NCBI RefSeq assembly: GCF_032062135.1
Contig: NC_092862.1
Coordinates: forward strand, 94,943,248 to 95,007,247
Source of the DNA: Pyxicephalus adspersus
Lineage: Eukaryota; Chordata; Amphibia; Anura; Pyxicephalidae
DNA: 64,000 bases
Reading direction: 5' to 3'
In this document: positions 25,425 through 38,966 of the stretch, piece by piece
How positions within the stretch are numbered: position 1 is the stretch's first letter
Layout of the letters: every line of letters starts with the position of its first letter
Translations under genes and position numbers: made by a program
The notes under the pieces: model-generated
What the model was told of the DNA's origin: nothing
Seen by the model: only the letters and a program-made list of their open reading frames with translations
Database searches by the model: none

Positions 25425-25700
25425 AAAGGCTGAAGCATGGAACACAAATAAGTGTTTGCACAGTATAAACTGGGGGTTCACTGCACATGAGAGATGGACT
25501 TCCTTAATAAGTGTTGATTTATTGGTCAAAATTGATGCCTCCTCATTCTGGAGAAGTACATACAGATTTTTAAGTACTGATTACTCTCTTAACTTTATTC
25601 AGCAATATGATGATGATCCCAAAACACATAAGAAATGCAATATTCAAGATAACCTTCAACCTATTAAAAAAAACCATTGTTTATGCTAAATATTCATTTT
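25425..25700 (+). pseudogene. Tc1-like transposase remnant (catalytic-core region)
   Basis: The frame of the ORF at 25456-25689 contains LLVKIDASSFWRSTYRFLS, then SLNFIQQYDDDPKTHKK, resembling the Tc1 transposase segment 'GTLVKIDG...', '...FQQDNDPKHT.K' around the second catalytic aspartate. Upstream, in another phase, RLKHGTQISV (about 25428-25457) parallels the conserved 'LKHGGGSVMVWG' block, so at least one frameshift and several stops separate them. The region with the third catalytic acidic residue is not recognisable. Inactive; assigned by eye. Confidence 0.55.
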
Positions 25701-26949
25701 GAGTATATGATTCCCCCTTTTACTACACTTTCTAGAAGCTTTTTTTATCAAAAAATGTTTATGACAGTATTTTAAGAAATATATTTTTTACCAGTGGCTA
25801 AGACTTAAGTACTTAAACACAAAGATTGCTACTGGCTTATTGGAAATTATAAACACATATAGCAATAAATATGTAAAATCAGCTTTTTACAGGAACATTT
25901 TTAAAAAAAAAATTTTGTTTTGTCACACTCTTACACTCATCAACCCTAAGCACTTGTAAAACAACTAAACCAATATTTTTTTAACCAGACCTACAATAAT
26001 AGTACATAACTTGATTTGAGAACAGCATGTTGAGTCTGAAATTAGGATATCAACTTTAACTTCATAACTGTCAACTTCATAACTGTAAACTTTCTTCTTT
26101 TACTATTATCATCATTAAAAAATACCCAGAAATACCTAGACTTACATCAACTTACATTCCCTGTTATAGGATATACAAAACACTGAAAGCGATACCCTCT
26201 ATCGTGTGACTTTTACAAATTGTTATATATAGATTTAAAAATGGATAACGCGACTTACATCTACTTTTGAAAGACAATCCACCTTGGGAATCCTTAAGAG
26301 GATACATGTCTTTGAGAATAATTACTTAAGGTAAAGGCTTTCATCACAGGATATTTTCTGGGAAAATGTAGTTTGCCTCGTGCACTAAGCATTTTGTTGA
26401 AATTCAACCCCTGCCTTGACACTTACCTTTCAACAAAAGAATCTAACAGAGGCTGCATCACACCACAAAGCTCATTTAAACATGCTTTCTATAACAAGTC
26501 TTACTGAATATGTTAAAATGAAAGAGAAATAAAAAAGAAAATTTAAAATGCTTTTCAAGGTGCTCAATGGTGAAACGCAATAGAAAGGTATAAATTCTTA
26601 TTTGTAGTGACTTCTGAAAAAGCTTATTTTTTCAAAACAGGCTGAAAAAAGACAGGGGAAGAAGAAGAATAAATGGCCATTCTTGGTATTGGAAACATGA
26701 ATTTACAACCTTTGTAAAAGCCATATTTGTCTATGAAGAGGAGATGTTTGGCAAAATACCTGGTCACTTATTAAACATTTCAGAAAGAGTATCTATAAAA
26801 AAATGTCATTGATGAACAGTATTTTTCTAATATGTGCTCCCTGATGCCATCTCTTCAGTGCAGTGATGAATTTATATTGTCTCAGGCTCTCAGATGTTAT
26901 CGCTATTTTGGTGATCAGACATTGCACTACACATTTTAATGATGAAGGC
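25701..26949. other. AT-rich non-coding sequence, nothing recognised
   Basis: Only a small tandem duplication (AACTTCATAACTGT twice, 26058-26090) stands out. No coding-like frame. Confidence 0.5.
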
Positions 26950-26952
26950 ATT

Positions 26953-27069
26953 GACCCTGATTTAATAAAGCTCTCCAAGGCTTTGAGAAGTCCATTCCAG
27001 GTTTATTGGACCACCCAGCCTCACTGTAAAAAGTGTATCTTCTCCAGCAATGGGGAGCTAATCAGGCCC
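26953..27069. mobile_element. palindromic MITE, copy D (internally deleted, 117 bp)
   Basis: Both termini are present (GACCCTGATTTAATAAAGCT and CTAATCAGGCCC), flanked by a perfect 3-bp duplication ATT (26950-26952, 27070-27072). About half the element is missing: the left arm jumps from CTCTCCAAGGCTTTGAGAAG to TCCATTCCAGGTTTATTGGA of the right arm, removing the whole centre. Orientation cannot be told because the asymmetric centre is gone. Confidence 0.8.
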
Positions 27070-27399
27070 ATTGATTTGCACATTTAACAAAGAAAGCACT
27101 TAATAAACCTAAATTAGTACTACTGCTATTAGCATTATATATTATTCGTTTCAATAATTAAATTATTCATATTAAATACATTTTTATTATTATGATAATA
27201 ATAAACATGGGTCAAAAGATTCCTTAAGCTACCATTATTTTTAACAATAAATACCCAATAATAGTAGGTCAATAAAAATATTGAAAATGAAACGGAAATA
27301 CATGAATGTGTTATATTGTTATAGGTTTACATATACATAAAATTATCAACTATATTCAAAACATAACGCAACTAAAAGAAATCGCCCCATCCCTCCGAA

Positions 27400-27620
27400 G
27401 CTTTACTAGATGGGGTCCTGCACCATCCTGTAGTCCTCCTTCATCCTGGCGCACCAGGCGCACCAGGGGCTGATTCCCAATCTCGGGCATGCATAGAAGG
27501 AGCAGCCAGAAGCCTCCTGGGATGCATGACGTGGGTACCCCAGGCTCTATACTCGCATGTTGTCGTTATCGCTTCAGCAATTAAGACAGAAGTGGAAGTG
27601 CTTCACCCTTTTTTTTTTTT
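27400..27620. mobile_element. GC-rich dispersed repeat related to 33.2 and 57.3 kb
   Basis: Shares CCCAATCTCGGGCATGCAT, AGCCTCCTGGGATGCATGAC and GTGGGTACCCCAGG-type blocks with 33285-33330 and 57310-57420, where the order differs. It is GC-rich against an AT-rich background. Termini are not clear. A run of T follows at 27609. Probably another member or relative of the same non-autonomous family. Confidence 0.45.
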
Positions 27621-30600
27621 AAAAAGAGGTTTTAAAAAATAAATTCATTAATTAATAATTTTTAATTTAAATAAAGGGTTGTCTAGTAAAGTAATTTTTT
27701 TTGGTGATAGGTCCTCTTTAAGATACATTTAGTAGGTCATTTTGTAGTAGGTTTTTGACATATATTCCTGAGACTGAATGTAAATGCATTTGAGTGTGCC
27801 TTCACTTTTTGTGCCAAAAACAATGTTATCAACTATTGCTGCTTACATTTCAACCAGACTGCACTACTGAAAGTGTCAAAACTATCATGGCACAAAAAAG
27901 CCCAACCATTTGGTCCTTATTTTTTGGTCAAAATTCTAATACATGGAGATTTCTAAGTATGATGTTGCCTTTATTTGGAATAAACATATTTATAATCACT
28001 GGAATAATCCAGGACTGAATACAAAAATTCTTTATCATATCTTGCTTTCTTCCATTTCATCAACTACCTGTGTTAGAACAATGACACCTTTACACTTACT
28101 TGGCTTACCTTTGGCAACCTCCCTTCATTCATTTCATCAATCACAACTTGGAAATGGAGAGAACATTTTTAATCACTGCTATGGTTTATTCTACTGAGAT
28201 TCTTTATTTCTTTGTTGTAACATTTAATAAGAAAGCTGCTATGAAAGAAATATGGCAGCTACCATTGCTGCCCTTCTCCTAATACAAGCTACCTGGCTAT
28301 CTCTGCCTTGAATAGCTTAAACTATTGACCGGGAACAAATCTACAGGAAATGTAATCAGATGAAAGTCTGATGAGATCTGAAATGCATATTTTTTCAAGA
28401 GTCCTACAATTTAACCAGAGAAATTAACGCCAAAAGAGAGAGCAGCAATGGCAATCTATACATTTCCTTAACCTCAGCACAGGTTGCTGTTTGGGAAATG
28501 TATTACAAAGATTATGCTTCATTTATAAAGATTTCCATTTATTTTAAATAGTGCTTAGCCCTGTGATTTATACCATGTGTCAGTATGAGGACTCTACTCT
28601 TAGATCTTCCACATGTAGCATAGGAGGTCTGGAATAAAGCAAGAGATGAAATATGCAGTGGAATTCACTTACAAGACCTTACTTAATCTTTGATAATATT
28701 ATATTATAATACTGATAAAACACTGGATGATTTAAAGTCATGATTCGTCCAGAATATGGAAGCTGATTTATCACCATCGCTAATGAATTAAAGTGCAGCC
28801 ATACCCTCCCATTAAAAAAAAACCGTGCTGCAAGACTTAGTTTTAAGTGCACATGCTCTTACAGTTTTCTATTAGTCCCTGAGCAATATTCCACAAATAC
28901 CTGTTGAACTTACCATTAGTCTATGGTATGCAGTTTGCTGTGATGGTGTGGCAATGATGCTGCTCTGCCCTTGAATTCAGGTAGGGAAGGTAAAAGAAAA
29001 CTTTTTGTTTGCTTAACGTGGCTTATGCATCACATGTTTACTAAATTGGTTTACACCGTCAAAGGTGGACAGGTGTTTTACCCATGCAATGTTCACTTTA
29101 TAACCAACTTTCAGGACAACTGGTTACATTACAATCACTACCCAGCTGCTGTGTTTGTCCACCAAAAGTAGAGTGTGTAGCCTATTTTTTATTAGAACAT
29201 GGCAGTACTGGTACTTGGCAATTGACAGTTTAGGTAGACAGCACATTCACGAGTGGGTAGGAAGAGAGTTCTGAGCCTTGTGTTAGTTATTGTTGTGATT
29301 TGAAACTTCTATGGGCCTTTTTTTCCTCTCGGTTAAATTTAACTTTTATGTGGATTGGTATTTAACAAAACATGTTATATCAGAAAAGCAAACGTTCATG
29401 TTAAAGCTGAAATCTATTTTAAATATTTAAACATCATGCCTAAGCACAGGTACCACAAGATGCAATATTACTTTTACTGACCACAAGAGCATCCTTTTCT
29501 GTGCCACTCCTATTTAGTTCCTTTTTCTTACTAAAACCTTTTTGCCAAATTGTGGTCACTGCATTTCCTCTGCTCTATAACACTGCTTTAATGGCCAGTA
29601 ATAGCACTTATAATTGGGAGGGGGACCAAGAATGAACAAACTTAGCAAGACATTGTGAAAGAAGAGGCTTTCCTAACTAGTCAAGGTAATAACCAGTATC
29701 TCAAACAAATCTTTTACTTTTAAAAGTTAACTTGGAGTATTGATAAACTTTAAAGACAACAGCATGCAGCAAACTGCATGTTAGCAAAAATAGTTAATTA
29801 TATTCAATGCAATGACTAAATAAGCATTTAAGGGAACAATTAAAGATTAATTTAAAAAAAAACATCATAGGAATAAATAAAACCCTGAAATATACAAATG
29901 TACAGTGAAAAAATCATAAAATATCTCTGAATTTTTAAACATCACCAAGACATATGAACCATCTATTTCAGAAAGACAGAAAACTTAGCTAGCATGCTAA
30001 AGGTGTTAAACTATGGACTGAAATTCCCATAATAATGTCAAGGGCTCCATCTTATGGCTCTTCTCACTAATACACAGCTGTGTCAATTAAACAGATACAG
30101 TAAACCTGCTTTGTTTAGTTAAACTGACATCTGCTGAGGAAACAGCACTGGTAATGTCCAGCACATCATATTCCAACAAAACTAGTCAAAGAACAAGCAA
30201 CACGGAAGTTTAAATAAAGACACTGATTATATTATCATTCAGAATAAATAAATTAAGTTTACTGGAGTTGATGATTAACTAAAACAAAGATAAAACTAGT
30301 AAAAACATTGTTCTGTCAGCTTTATATTTTTGAACGGATAGAATATAAGCAGTAGGTCACTCGCCATACCTTTAAACAGTATTATATTATCTAGAGATAT
30401 ATATGGTAAAAATTAATGTGTTCTTGAAGTATTGTAGTTTTCAAAGGAACGGAAATAAAACACCAGTTTGCCCACTGATCAGCAGACTTTACAAATTCTA
30501 AACACCCATTTATCGGATGACAAACAGAACTACAATGCACCACCAAGCTACAACTACTCCTGAATTATTTTTGTGTATCTTTGGTTACAACAAGATGGAA

Positions 30601-33185
30601 GTTTCTGTATGGTTTAGGGCCACCATACGGCTGTCACTATAATGTTCTCTTCCATTGGAGAACCTGCTATTAAAAAATTACAATTAACTTTAAGCATCGA
30701 TGTTATATAAATAGTCCAGGTAACATTTTAGAAAATTTCTATAGCTTTAATGTTTGGCTCAGTTCTCCATTTAATCCCCAAAGAAAATTAAGTTCTCGAA
30801 CATCTACCACCTACTTTTGATGTCTGGACTTATGAGAGGTCCAAGAAGTACTAAATTATAGTGAATAACAATGCTTTTTTTTAACTAGGAATGACCTATT
30901 TGGCTTAGATTGGATCACATTTTTTGGTTAACTAGATTTTTTAGGTTAAGATGGTGTTCATATGGTGGTGGTAAGGTGGTAGAATGTGGTCATTAATGAG
31001 CCTTTCTACCTTTGTTTTTAGACTGAGATAATCACTAAGATTCAAATTTCATTTGTGCTTGTACAGATTCTTCCTCTTTACAAATCAACATCTCTTTCTT
31101 TCCAAATCTAAACAATACAGATTAGAAATTGGAACAGTGTCCAGCATGCTTTCTGAAGTCTAATCATGTAAGAGTTAACCTAAAGAAGACAGTGTGTAGC
31201 TCATGAACTTGCACATGATATTACTTAGAAAAAGATGTAACCAAGGAAATGGCTTTTAGGAAACTCTATGAAGCATGCACGTTAACTTCGCTGAACTAAA
31301 GGAGCACATTGTTTTGCAAGTCACAATGTTAATGCTTTCTCAGTGAGTCATGCCTATTAAAAAAAGTTCATTTTCCGTTTGTGGAATTTATTCTACTTAA
31401 TAAACTTCTATTTGCTTTAAACATCTCAACAAAAATGTCACTTAGCAAAACTGCAGAGCCTCTAAAAATCTCTCTGGGTACTAAAACAGGGAAACGGGAA
31501 CAAAAAACTATGGCAAAGGTGAATTCAAAGAAAGGAGAGTGAAACACCAAAAGACCTTGAACGCATGAAAAAATGCAAAGGTTTTTACTTTATGTGTTTT
31601 AAATCAGATGTTTTAGAACAATTCTCCTGGAACAACACATAAAATCTCGGAAAAGAACACGGGTGATTTTCTAGTTTTAAGATGCTTAGTTGTGGTCCTG
31701 TACTGTGTGAAGACAGGGCCAACGCCCTTATTGCTGATATAATGACACACACAACATAGGAAATGCTTGATGTGGTTCAGCGTTTGCTACAGTCTGTTCT
31801 GTTTATAAACATCCCAGCTGTGTAAATAATGTAAAACTATGTAAAATGTCTCTCATTCCCAGTCCTCTTCTGGAGAACTTTTTTTTGTTTTATTTCTTAA
31901 ACCTGTCCGTGATGCATCAGTATCCTAAAAATGTACTACTGTGTGGATCAGATGACAGATGCTGGCAGATGACGAGAACATTTCGTTTAGCAAACACTTT
32001 TGTACATTCCCTTAATTTAAACCAGATTTCAATGAGGGCTTTTTAATTGTGTTTATCATGCCTTCTATTACAGCTGGGAGGTGAAAGGAAATATGTTTTA
32101 TTTTGTGTCCTGTCTATGTCTCCCATCTACATGGCCTAGGCCAAATTTAAAGAGCAGACATCCCTAAGATCCCTTAGATGTCTTTTCAGCTAGTCTGTTG
32201 TTATCTCAGTTTCATTTTAGTGGCTGGAAATTCTGAATTTATTTGTTTTTTCAGTGGATTCAGAAGGTCTGAATAAACTGTCATTTAATTGCAGACTAAC
32301 ACGAAGATTTTGTGTTGTCTTTTTAGCGCTTACTCTAACAGCATAATCAGCATGTTTAAATTAGGTAATTGCTTACTATGTATTACTATGCATTAGTTAC
32401 AGTTTTGATTCCAGTTTTGATTAAATAATTCTCTGACAATTTAAGAAGCACATGACTGGGGTAAATTTAATGCATTACAGCAATGCACGTTTGATCATCC
32501 TAAATATTCCTGGTGCTGATTCTGTGAATAATTAACGTGATTCACCAATCGTTCCCGGCAATTAAAAGTAGTTTTTTTCATGTTTCCTAGAGGATAGGGT
32601 GACTCTGCATTTACAAACTCAGTATGGTCACCAAAACAAAATCTGAGAAAGACTCTTCAGCCCTATTTACAAAATGATTTGTTTATCTATGCTGAAATCT
32701 ATCTTTTGTTTCTACCCTAGTAGTATGAATGAAATATTAACCAACAGGCAGCATATTGTATCAATATTGTAGGCAAAAAAAAATCTGAGCATACTTAAAA
32801 CAATGCTAGGTAAAATATGTCTGTAAACATATGTAAAACATATTTTATCCAGATTTGTTTTGGCCTACCCAATACAATCATAAAAATATATATAAATATA
32901 ACTTATTTGAAGAGGCCAACACTTTCATACAAACACAAAGAACATCTCTGTCAATACATGTAATTGTGTGAAAAGATTAGTTACACCTTCAGTCTCAAAA
33001 TTAACTGAAATAATAGCTGCCCACAAATATCTGAATTTGAGCTGGTCAAATTTTCATCAAAGCCTTCTTTTTCTGCTGGAAATTTAAACCACTCAACAGT
33101 TTCCATATTACTGAAGAAGAAAGTATATGGATTTTGGAAAATGCAACAGAAAGAATAGGGACAAATACATTACAAACGAAGCTGC
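27621..33185. other. long unique stretch, no gene recognised
   Basis: About 5.5 kb without identifiable repeat termini, apart from simple runs. Frames at 27794-28282 (+), 28971-29171 (+), 31368-31550 (-) and 31846-32046 (+) show no family motif. The part from 31560 to 32560 has a less biased, non-repetitive texture with several TAATTA/ATTA-type words and could be conserved non-coding DNA; this is inference only. Confidence 0.45.
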
Positions 33186-33190
33186 AGCCA

Positions 33191-33604
33191 TTAAAGCAGA
33201 ACTATACTAAAATGTTTATCCTACATAAAAGTGTAGACAACCCAGCAGCAGCGATCAAGACAGAATGGGAGCACAGAGCCTCCTGAGATATAAACGTCAC
33301 GTATCCCAGGAGCCTTCGGTGCATGCCCAATCTCGGACATGTGAAGAAGCTTTTTCTTCAATGTGGTAAAAAAAAATCCCAATCCTACCCATGCACAGTG
33401 AGATTGGCACTCTTTTTTCCCATCTATGTCACCTAATCTTGTGGCTGCAAGATTGGGTGACATATGAAGAAGGCAGAAGTAGGGTAAAGAAGAAGGGGTG
33501 CCCAGTGCAGACGAAGGGGGATGCCAGGAAACCTTCAGAGGGATTGACAGATCTGGGAAGGTAAAGGTAAGTGAGTTTTTTTCTCAGTTTTTTACTTCCG
33601 CTTC
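33191..33604 (+). mobile_element. GC-rich MITE with TTAA-side end (about 414 bp)
   Basis: The left end TTAAAGCAGAACTATACTAA and right end TTTTTTACTTCCGCTTCAGG are imperfect inverted repeats (AAGCRGAASTA). This suggests a TTAA-targeting element of piggyBac or Kolobok type, with the right TTAA decayed. The interior includes GAGCCTCCTGAGATATAAAC, GCCCAATCTCGGACATG and CAAGATTGGGTGACATATGA, then GAAGAAGG-rich sequence, all shared with the 57.3-kb copy and in part with 13.0 and 27.4 kb. No coding capacity; frames at 33221-33463 and 33498-33701 are incidental. Confidence 0.55.
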
Positions 33605-34293
33605 AGGAAACACAAGAAACCAGTTCTTAAACATTAAATATCACTCTTACTTATGTACAACACAAAAAGAATACTTACCAAAATCAAAAACCATGACCTG
33701 AAAAGTAGGTAATTTATTTCTATCACAATATCTAGGACAGATTCACTCTTTAGATTATAGAATGCTTTCATGAAAATACAACTATATCCATAGTGCAGCG
33801 CACTATATGGCTTTCATACTTAGACACAGCAGAAATAAACATTTCCCTTGGTGAGATGACACAGAAATGTGTTCAGAAACAAAACTGCACTGGGGTATAT
33901 ACAAACCAGTATGTGAATAATGTCTTTGTATGGAAACCTTGGTTGTCATTTTGGCAATGAGAAAACCACAATTTGCACAGCCTTCTTGTAAGAGTTATGT
34001 GTCACTCCTGGCGTGTGTAAGAGTCATAAAACAGTAGCATTCTCGCTAAATTTTATACATATCCAGGGAGGACACCGAGTACAGGTCCAATCAGGACAAA
34101 ACTTTACAAGTGCATAAAACCAAGCTGTTCTGTTGGCAGGAAGTTTAATGAGAAATGGAGCATATTATCACAAATTATTTTGCTAGTGTTTCATTCTCTA
34201 TTAAATCTTTTGGCAATAACAAAGATTGTGATGCCATAGAAAGCAAAACCATTGTATGTATAGTAATGGCTTAAAAGATAAATACACAAAAAT

Positions 34294-34298
<5 letters not shown>
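33605..34298. other. AT-rich non-coding sequence, nothing recognised
   Basis: No repeat terminus or coding-like frame seen. Confidence 0.5.

Positions 34299-34342
<44 letters not shown>
34299..34342. repeat. (TA)n microsatellite
   Basis: Twenty-two uninterrupted TA units. Confidence 0.95.
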
Positions 34343-34343
<1 letters not shown>

Positions 34344-37300
34344 TGCCTACCTCTCTAAGTTAAAGTAACCAACCCCCTTCCACCCTAGTTTTATACATGT
34401 CTGTATCCAGAACCATGGCAATAGCAATAAACTTTACAGGTTAATCAAGTGGAAATCAGATTTTTGTAATAATGAACCACTGAACAAGCTTTGGGTAAAT
34501 AAACCAAAAAAATAATGTTCCAATATATGTAATATTATGGATAACAGAGAAACATATACATAGCTAGATATATGTTAAGTTTGGTAGAAGTTTATTTTTA
34601 AACATAACCATGGGCAATCTATTACATTTACAGGAAAAATGCATACAGAACAGTCTACCTAGCTAGTGACCCTAGATTCTCCACTGTGGTTAACACCCCG
34701 TACCCCCAAGCCACTGATTTGGCAATAAAGGGGAATGGTAATTGATTAGGTAAAACCTAAAGAAACCTAGTGCTTTTAATTCTGCCAGCAGGTCTGACAG
34801 CAGATGACAGCTCTTTTAAGTCCAATAAAGCTTAAAATGCTTGCTGCCCATCTTTCACCTCTGTGTGGGCACACCTATCTTGGTAGGTAGGAGTTTGCTT
34901 TCTGATGTCAGGACCTCCAGCAAGCAATTCCAACATTAAGAAGGAGAACAGTTAGCAGCACAACAATGACATAATCAATTTTCATTATACTGGAGTTCAA
35001 AAGAAATAAAGGCTAAAGAACTTTTTAGTACCCTCTTTTAGCACCCTCACATACCAGGAAGTGCAATACTATGTTTAAGAGCAATGTAAAAATAGGGGTG
35101 GATTGTTTAGGGTATTGTTAGCTACCCTAAACATTTCTAAATGTACCATCCAACATTTTTGTTGTACAGCAGGAACAGCAAATATTTGAGTTTAACTCAA
35201 CTTAAAATGTTATTGCTTAGGGGAAAAGGTAGGCTTCAACACTGTGTGGCCTCAGCAAGAGCCCCTGCTAATAATAGTGTCAGCAGAAGGGATGCAATAT
35301 AAACACCAAGCAGCCCAAGGCTAGGGTACAGCTGCCCCACGACTTTCAAGACTTTTAGGAGGCATACATATGAATTTCATGACTTTTATGTATAAAAAAC
35401 TAAACTGTAATTATATTTCTTTTGGAAAGAAAAAAGTTTGCCCCTATGACATATTTAATGAAATGGAACAGCTAAGACAGAATAATGCACACATTTTCTA
35501 AAATATTTCTTTAGAAGCATGTTTGGCATTTTTAAAGCATTCAAAAATCCAATAAACACATACCATCCTTTCTTCAAAGACATGCATACCAAATGTCTGT
35601 TGCTTGCTTAACAAAGCACTGAAACTTAACAGTCAACAACATTTTCCAGTTACTTTTACCTACTAAATATTTAGGAATTACTGGGACACTGTTTCTGCAG
35701 TACTCCACTGTACTTTTATAAAGCACAAGAATAATAACATTTACAGTATACTTGAAATAACCAAACAACCATATAGGTCAAATGTATACATTTAGGAACT
35801 ATTTGCAAATCACCTGATTCTACTCCTAAATTTTAGAATCCTAAATGATAGTACTAACCTGTAATAAACTTTTAGCGTTAAAGTTTAGTATGCTTATTAA
35901 GGGAGAAATGCATTTATTGGTGACCTCTACAGATCAGAAATTGGATTACATCAACACACTCTTCACTTAAAAGTGCTATGTGATGTGAGATGAAAAGGAC
36001 TTTCCCATGACAGTTGCAGTTGCATTGGCTTGGGTTTAAAGAAAGTATGCAACAGGTATTTGTGTCAGGTTTTAATCTTGCTACTGACATGGAAGTGAAA
36101 GGCTTTGAAAGTTATCCTTTCATTTGATGGTAAGAATCTGGAGTGTTCTGTGCAAATGGGTGTGAGAAATTTGTCAGAAAGCAAAGGGCAAACAGATAAA
36201 GGCAAATGCGTACAATGTTCTTGAGCGTTAGTGTCATCAGCAATAACATAAGTATCTAATAGTGAAGCTTAGTGTCAGATCAGCAGATCTTTTTCAAAGG
36301 CTACCTGGTGCCTGCTTGGTTGAAAAATGTGACTATTCAGTCCATGCAGGATGTGACCTGTACTACCAGGTATAGAAATGCATGACAACTTTGAATATAC
36401 AGTTACCAAAGACCAATAATCTCTTGCTGACCTTGTCCAGCAGTTTTGCCATACCGGTAAATACTGGTGGATACAGAATGCAAAAGCATTAAGCAATAGA
36501 AGCTATACTGAAGATTTTGGTAGCTTTAATGTTATTCTAAAATCACTATTAACCATGATGAATATAGAGATAGAAGAAATGGATAACGGGAACTACTTCA
36601 TTTTCCAATATTACAAGATTGACCGTTGATACATATTAATAACCTACCTTGGTGACCACAGAAGTTATATAGTTACTATTCTATTCCACAACATGGGTGA
36701 TCAGAATTTGGGGCATGTTAGGAAAGGCAACCTTGTGGTATGTTCAAAAAAGAGAGAAGGATATATAAAGTATGTAAGTTATTGGTACTATGAAAATCAG
36801 AGTTTACAAAAAAAATGTTGTCAGTGCAAACATGCCAGATTTAGCTATTTTATGTGTTATCCTGGCACCATTAACTATGAAAATTTAGTTAAATGTGAAT
36901 TGTGGTATATTCTGTATGGTAAAACATTATTTGCATAAAACCCTAAAACATGGCATTTAAAGCAGTTGTAGGAATTATAACATTGTTAACAGATCTATTT
37001 ACACTGCTATACAATCACGTACAAAAGTGTACATTTCTACAGATTTAGGATGCAGTCTTTCACAAATGAAACTATCATAATATTGTTCTCATGCTAATAA
37101 ATGCTACAATTGCATTTTCTTTCAAACATGTTCTGCTAACAAGGCATTTCAGGGAAGTTAGTTCAAGGACAGTCCTTCACAAACCATCCCCTCTACCTCT
37201 AATTTCCTGCAATCTCTTGTGTACAGATTTTTTATTACGTATGATATCTTATTTTATTTCTCTCTAATGCCAGGTGCTGTGTATAATAAGCATAATATGT

Positions 37301-37367
37301 AAGTCTCAATATACATTAATTTCACAGTGGAACAGAATGTAATTTTTAAGGTTTCAGTCAAAGAGAT
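34343..37367. other. AT-rich non-coding sequence, nothing recognised
   Basis: Frames at 35574-35768 (-), 36275-36496 (-) and 36693-36938 (+) lack motifs and splice context. No repeat termini were identified. Confidence 0.5.
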
Positions 37368-37370
37368 AAT

Positions 37371-37570
37371 GAGCCTGATTTAAAAAGCTCGCCAAGGCTG
37401 GAGAGGATACACTTTCATCAGTGGAGCTGGGTGATTCAGCAAAACTGGAATATTTGTTAGCAAATGTTTTAATTCCTGGACCAGATCTATTCCAGGTTTG
37501 CTGGATCACCCAGGTTCACTAATGAAAGTATATCCTCTCCAGATTTAGATAGTTTTAATAAATCAGGCCT
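37371..37570 (-). mobile_element. palindromic MITE, copy E (200 bp)
   Basis: Complete ends GAGCCTGATTTAAAAAGCTC and TAATAAATCAGGCCT are flanked by a perfect AAT duplication (37368-37370, 37571-37573). The asymmetric centre (GCAAATGTTTTAATTCCTGG, then ACCAGATC) is inverted relative to copy A, giving the opposite orientation. It is about 24 bp shorter than copy A near the centre. Confidence 0.8.
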
Positions 37571-37573
37571 AAT

Positions 37574-38963
37574 AATAATAATAATTTTATCTGTAAAATT
37601 GAGCAGGTTTATTTACATGACATACACACCTATTTACATGAAATGTGCTCTTACATATCTCACACAACTTGACTTCTTTTATGCTCATATCTTAAAATGG
37701 AAATAATATACAATAATTTTAAACATATATATTTTTTGATTACACAATTCAAAAATCCTGGGGTATAATAAAAACCTGTTTTGTGAGCAGTTTACATTAC
37801 AAAGACAATACATACACCAAGCCCAATGAGTCCAGGGTTAAATAACTGTAGTGTGATTTTCATAAGTATAACTTGCAGTTACCTCTGGTGGCATATATGC
37901 TTTTGAAGGCATGCTTGCAATGATTGTGTACAGATTTAACATGCATGTACCCAGATGAGGGTGGTTTTGTGCAGGTGTACATGTTTGCACACCAAGATAG
38001 CCCATAGTGTGAGCCAGCCTATTTAAGCCCGCTCTTAACAGCAGGACACTACTGACAGTTTTTTCCCATAAGGTTACTAAAAATGTGTTTAGTTTTTTTT
38101 TTACCCATTCATTTTATTTTTATTTATTTTTTATTTTCAGTATTGCTATGCCTTGCCAGCATAACTTTTTTTTCATTTTTTTTTATTTCATTATAGTTTG
38201 GGCATAGCAGCAGGAGAGAAACTGAAGGCCATAGGCTGACCACTGTTCCCCATGTTCTTTAAATATGGATGGCATTATAATTTTCCTTTAACGTATTTAT
38301 CAAGCTATTATTTTTCTTACCTGAAAAACATATTTTTGCTATAGTGCCTAGACCAGACTATGAGACTTATGGACATATATGCTCAGTACAAGATATATTT
38401 AAAAATATAGACTTGATGAGGTTACTACTGAAGAAACTCCTAACTGCACTGGTGGAATTCAGCTACACAACCCTTTTTAGAAGTTTAAAACCTCACGCTG
38501 ATAATCAGCAGTATTCAGCTGCCACTTAATCCAAATTTTTATCTTGCATGCAACTACTGAGTTTACTATCTCATATTAAAAACTCAACACTTTTTGAATG
38601 GAGAAAAATTTTGTTAAAGTAGACCACATGAGGCAACTGCACCCAATCCTATAAAAACACCCATGTCCATTGATACAAATCTAGGCAGAATGTCTCCACG
38701 ACAAACAAAGTAACATAAAAATACAGATTTATTTGCAATTATTTTCCAACTCATGAATTTACATAAAACAGACAAATATTCAAAATTAAGGGACTATTTT
38801 TCCTTACATTGTAATCTATGTGTATCTTTATATATTCACAAGCAGAAATGCCGCTAAAATGCTGTCTTTATTTTTAAAGAGTGTAACCTTCCTTATCCAT
38901 AACCCTAACTTGGTTTGGTCTTGACTACCTAAGTTACCTTTTACTAATGTTGCTAACTAAATA
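37574..38963. other. AT-rich non-coding sequence, nothing recognised
   Basis: Contains TAA repeats at 37571-37586 and T-rich runs near 38090-38190. No coding-like frame. Confidence 0.5.
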
Positions 38964-38966
38964 AGG

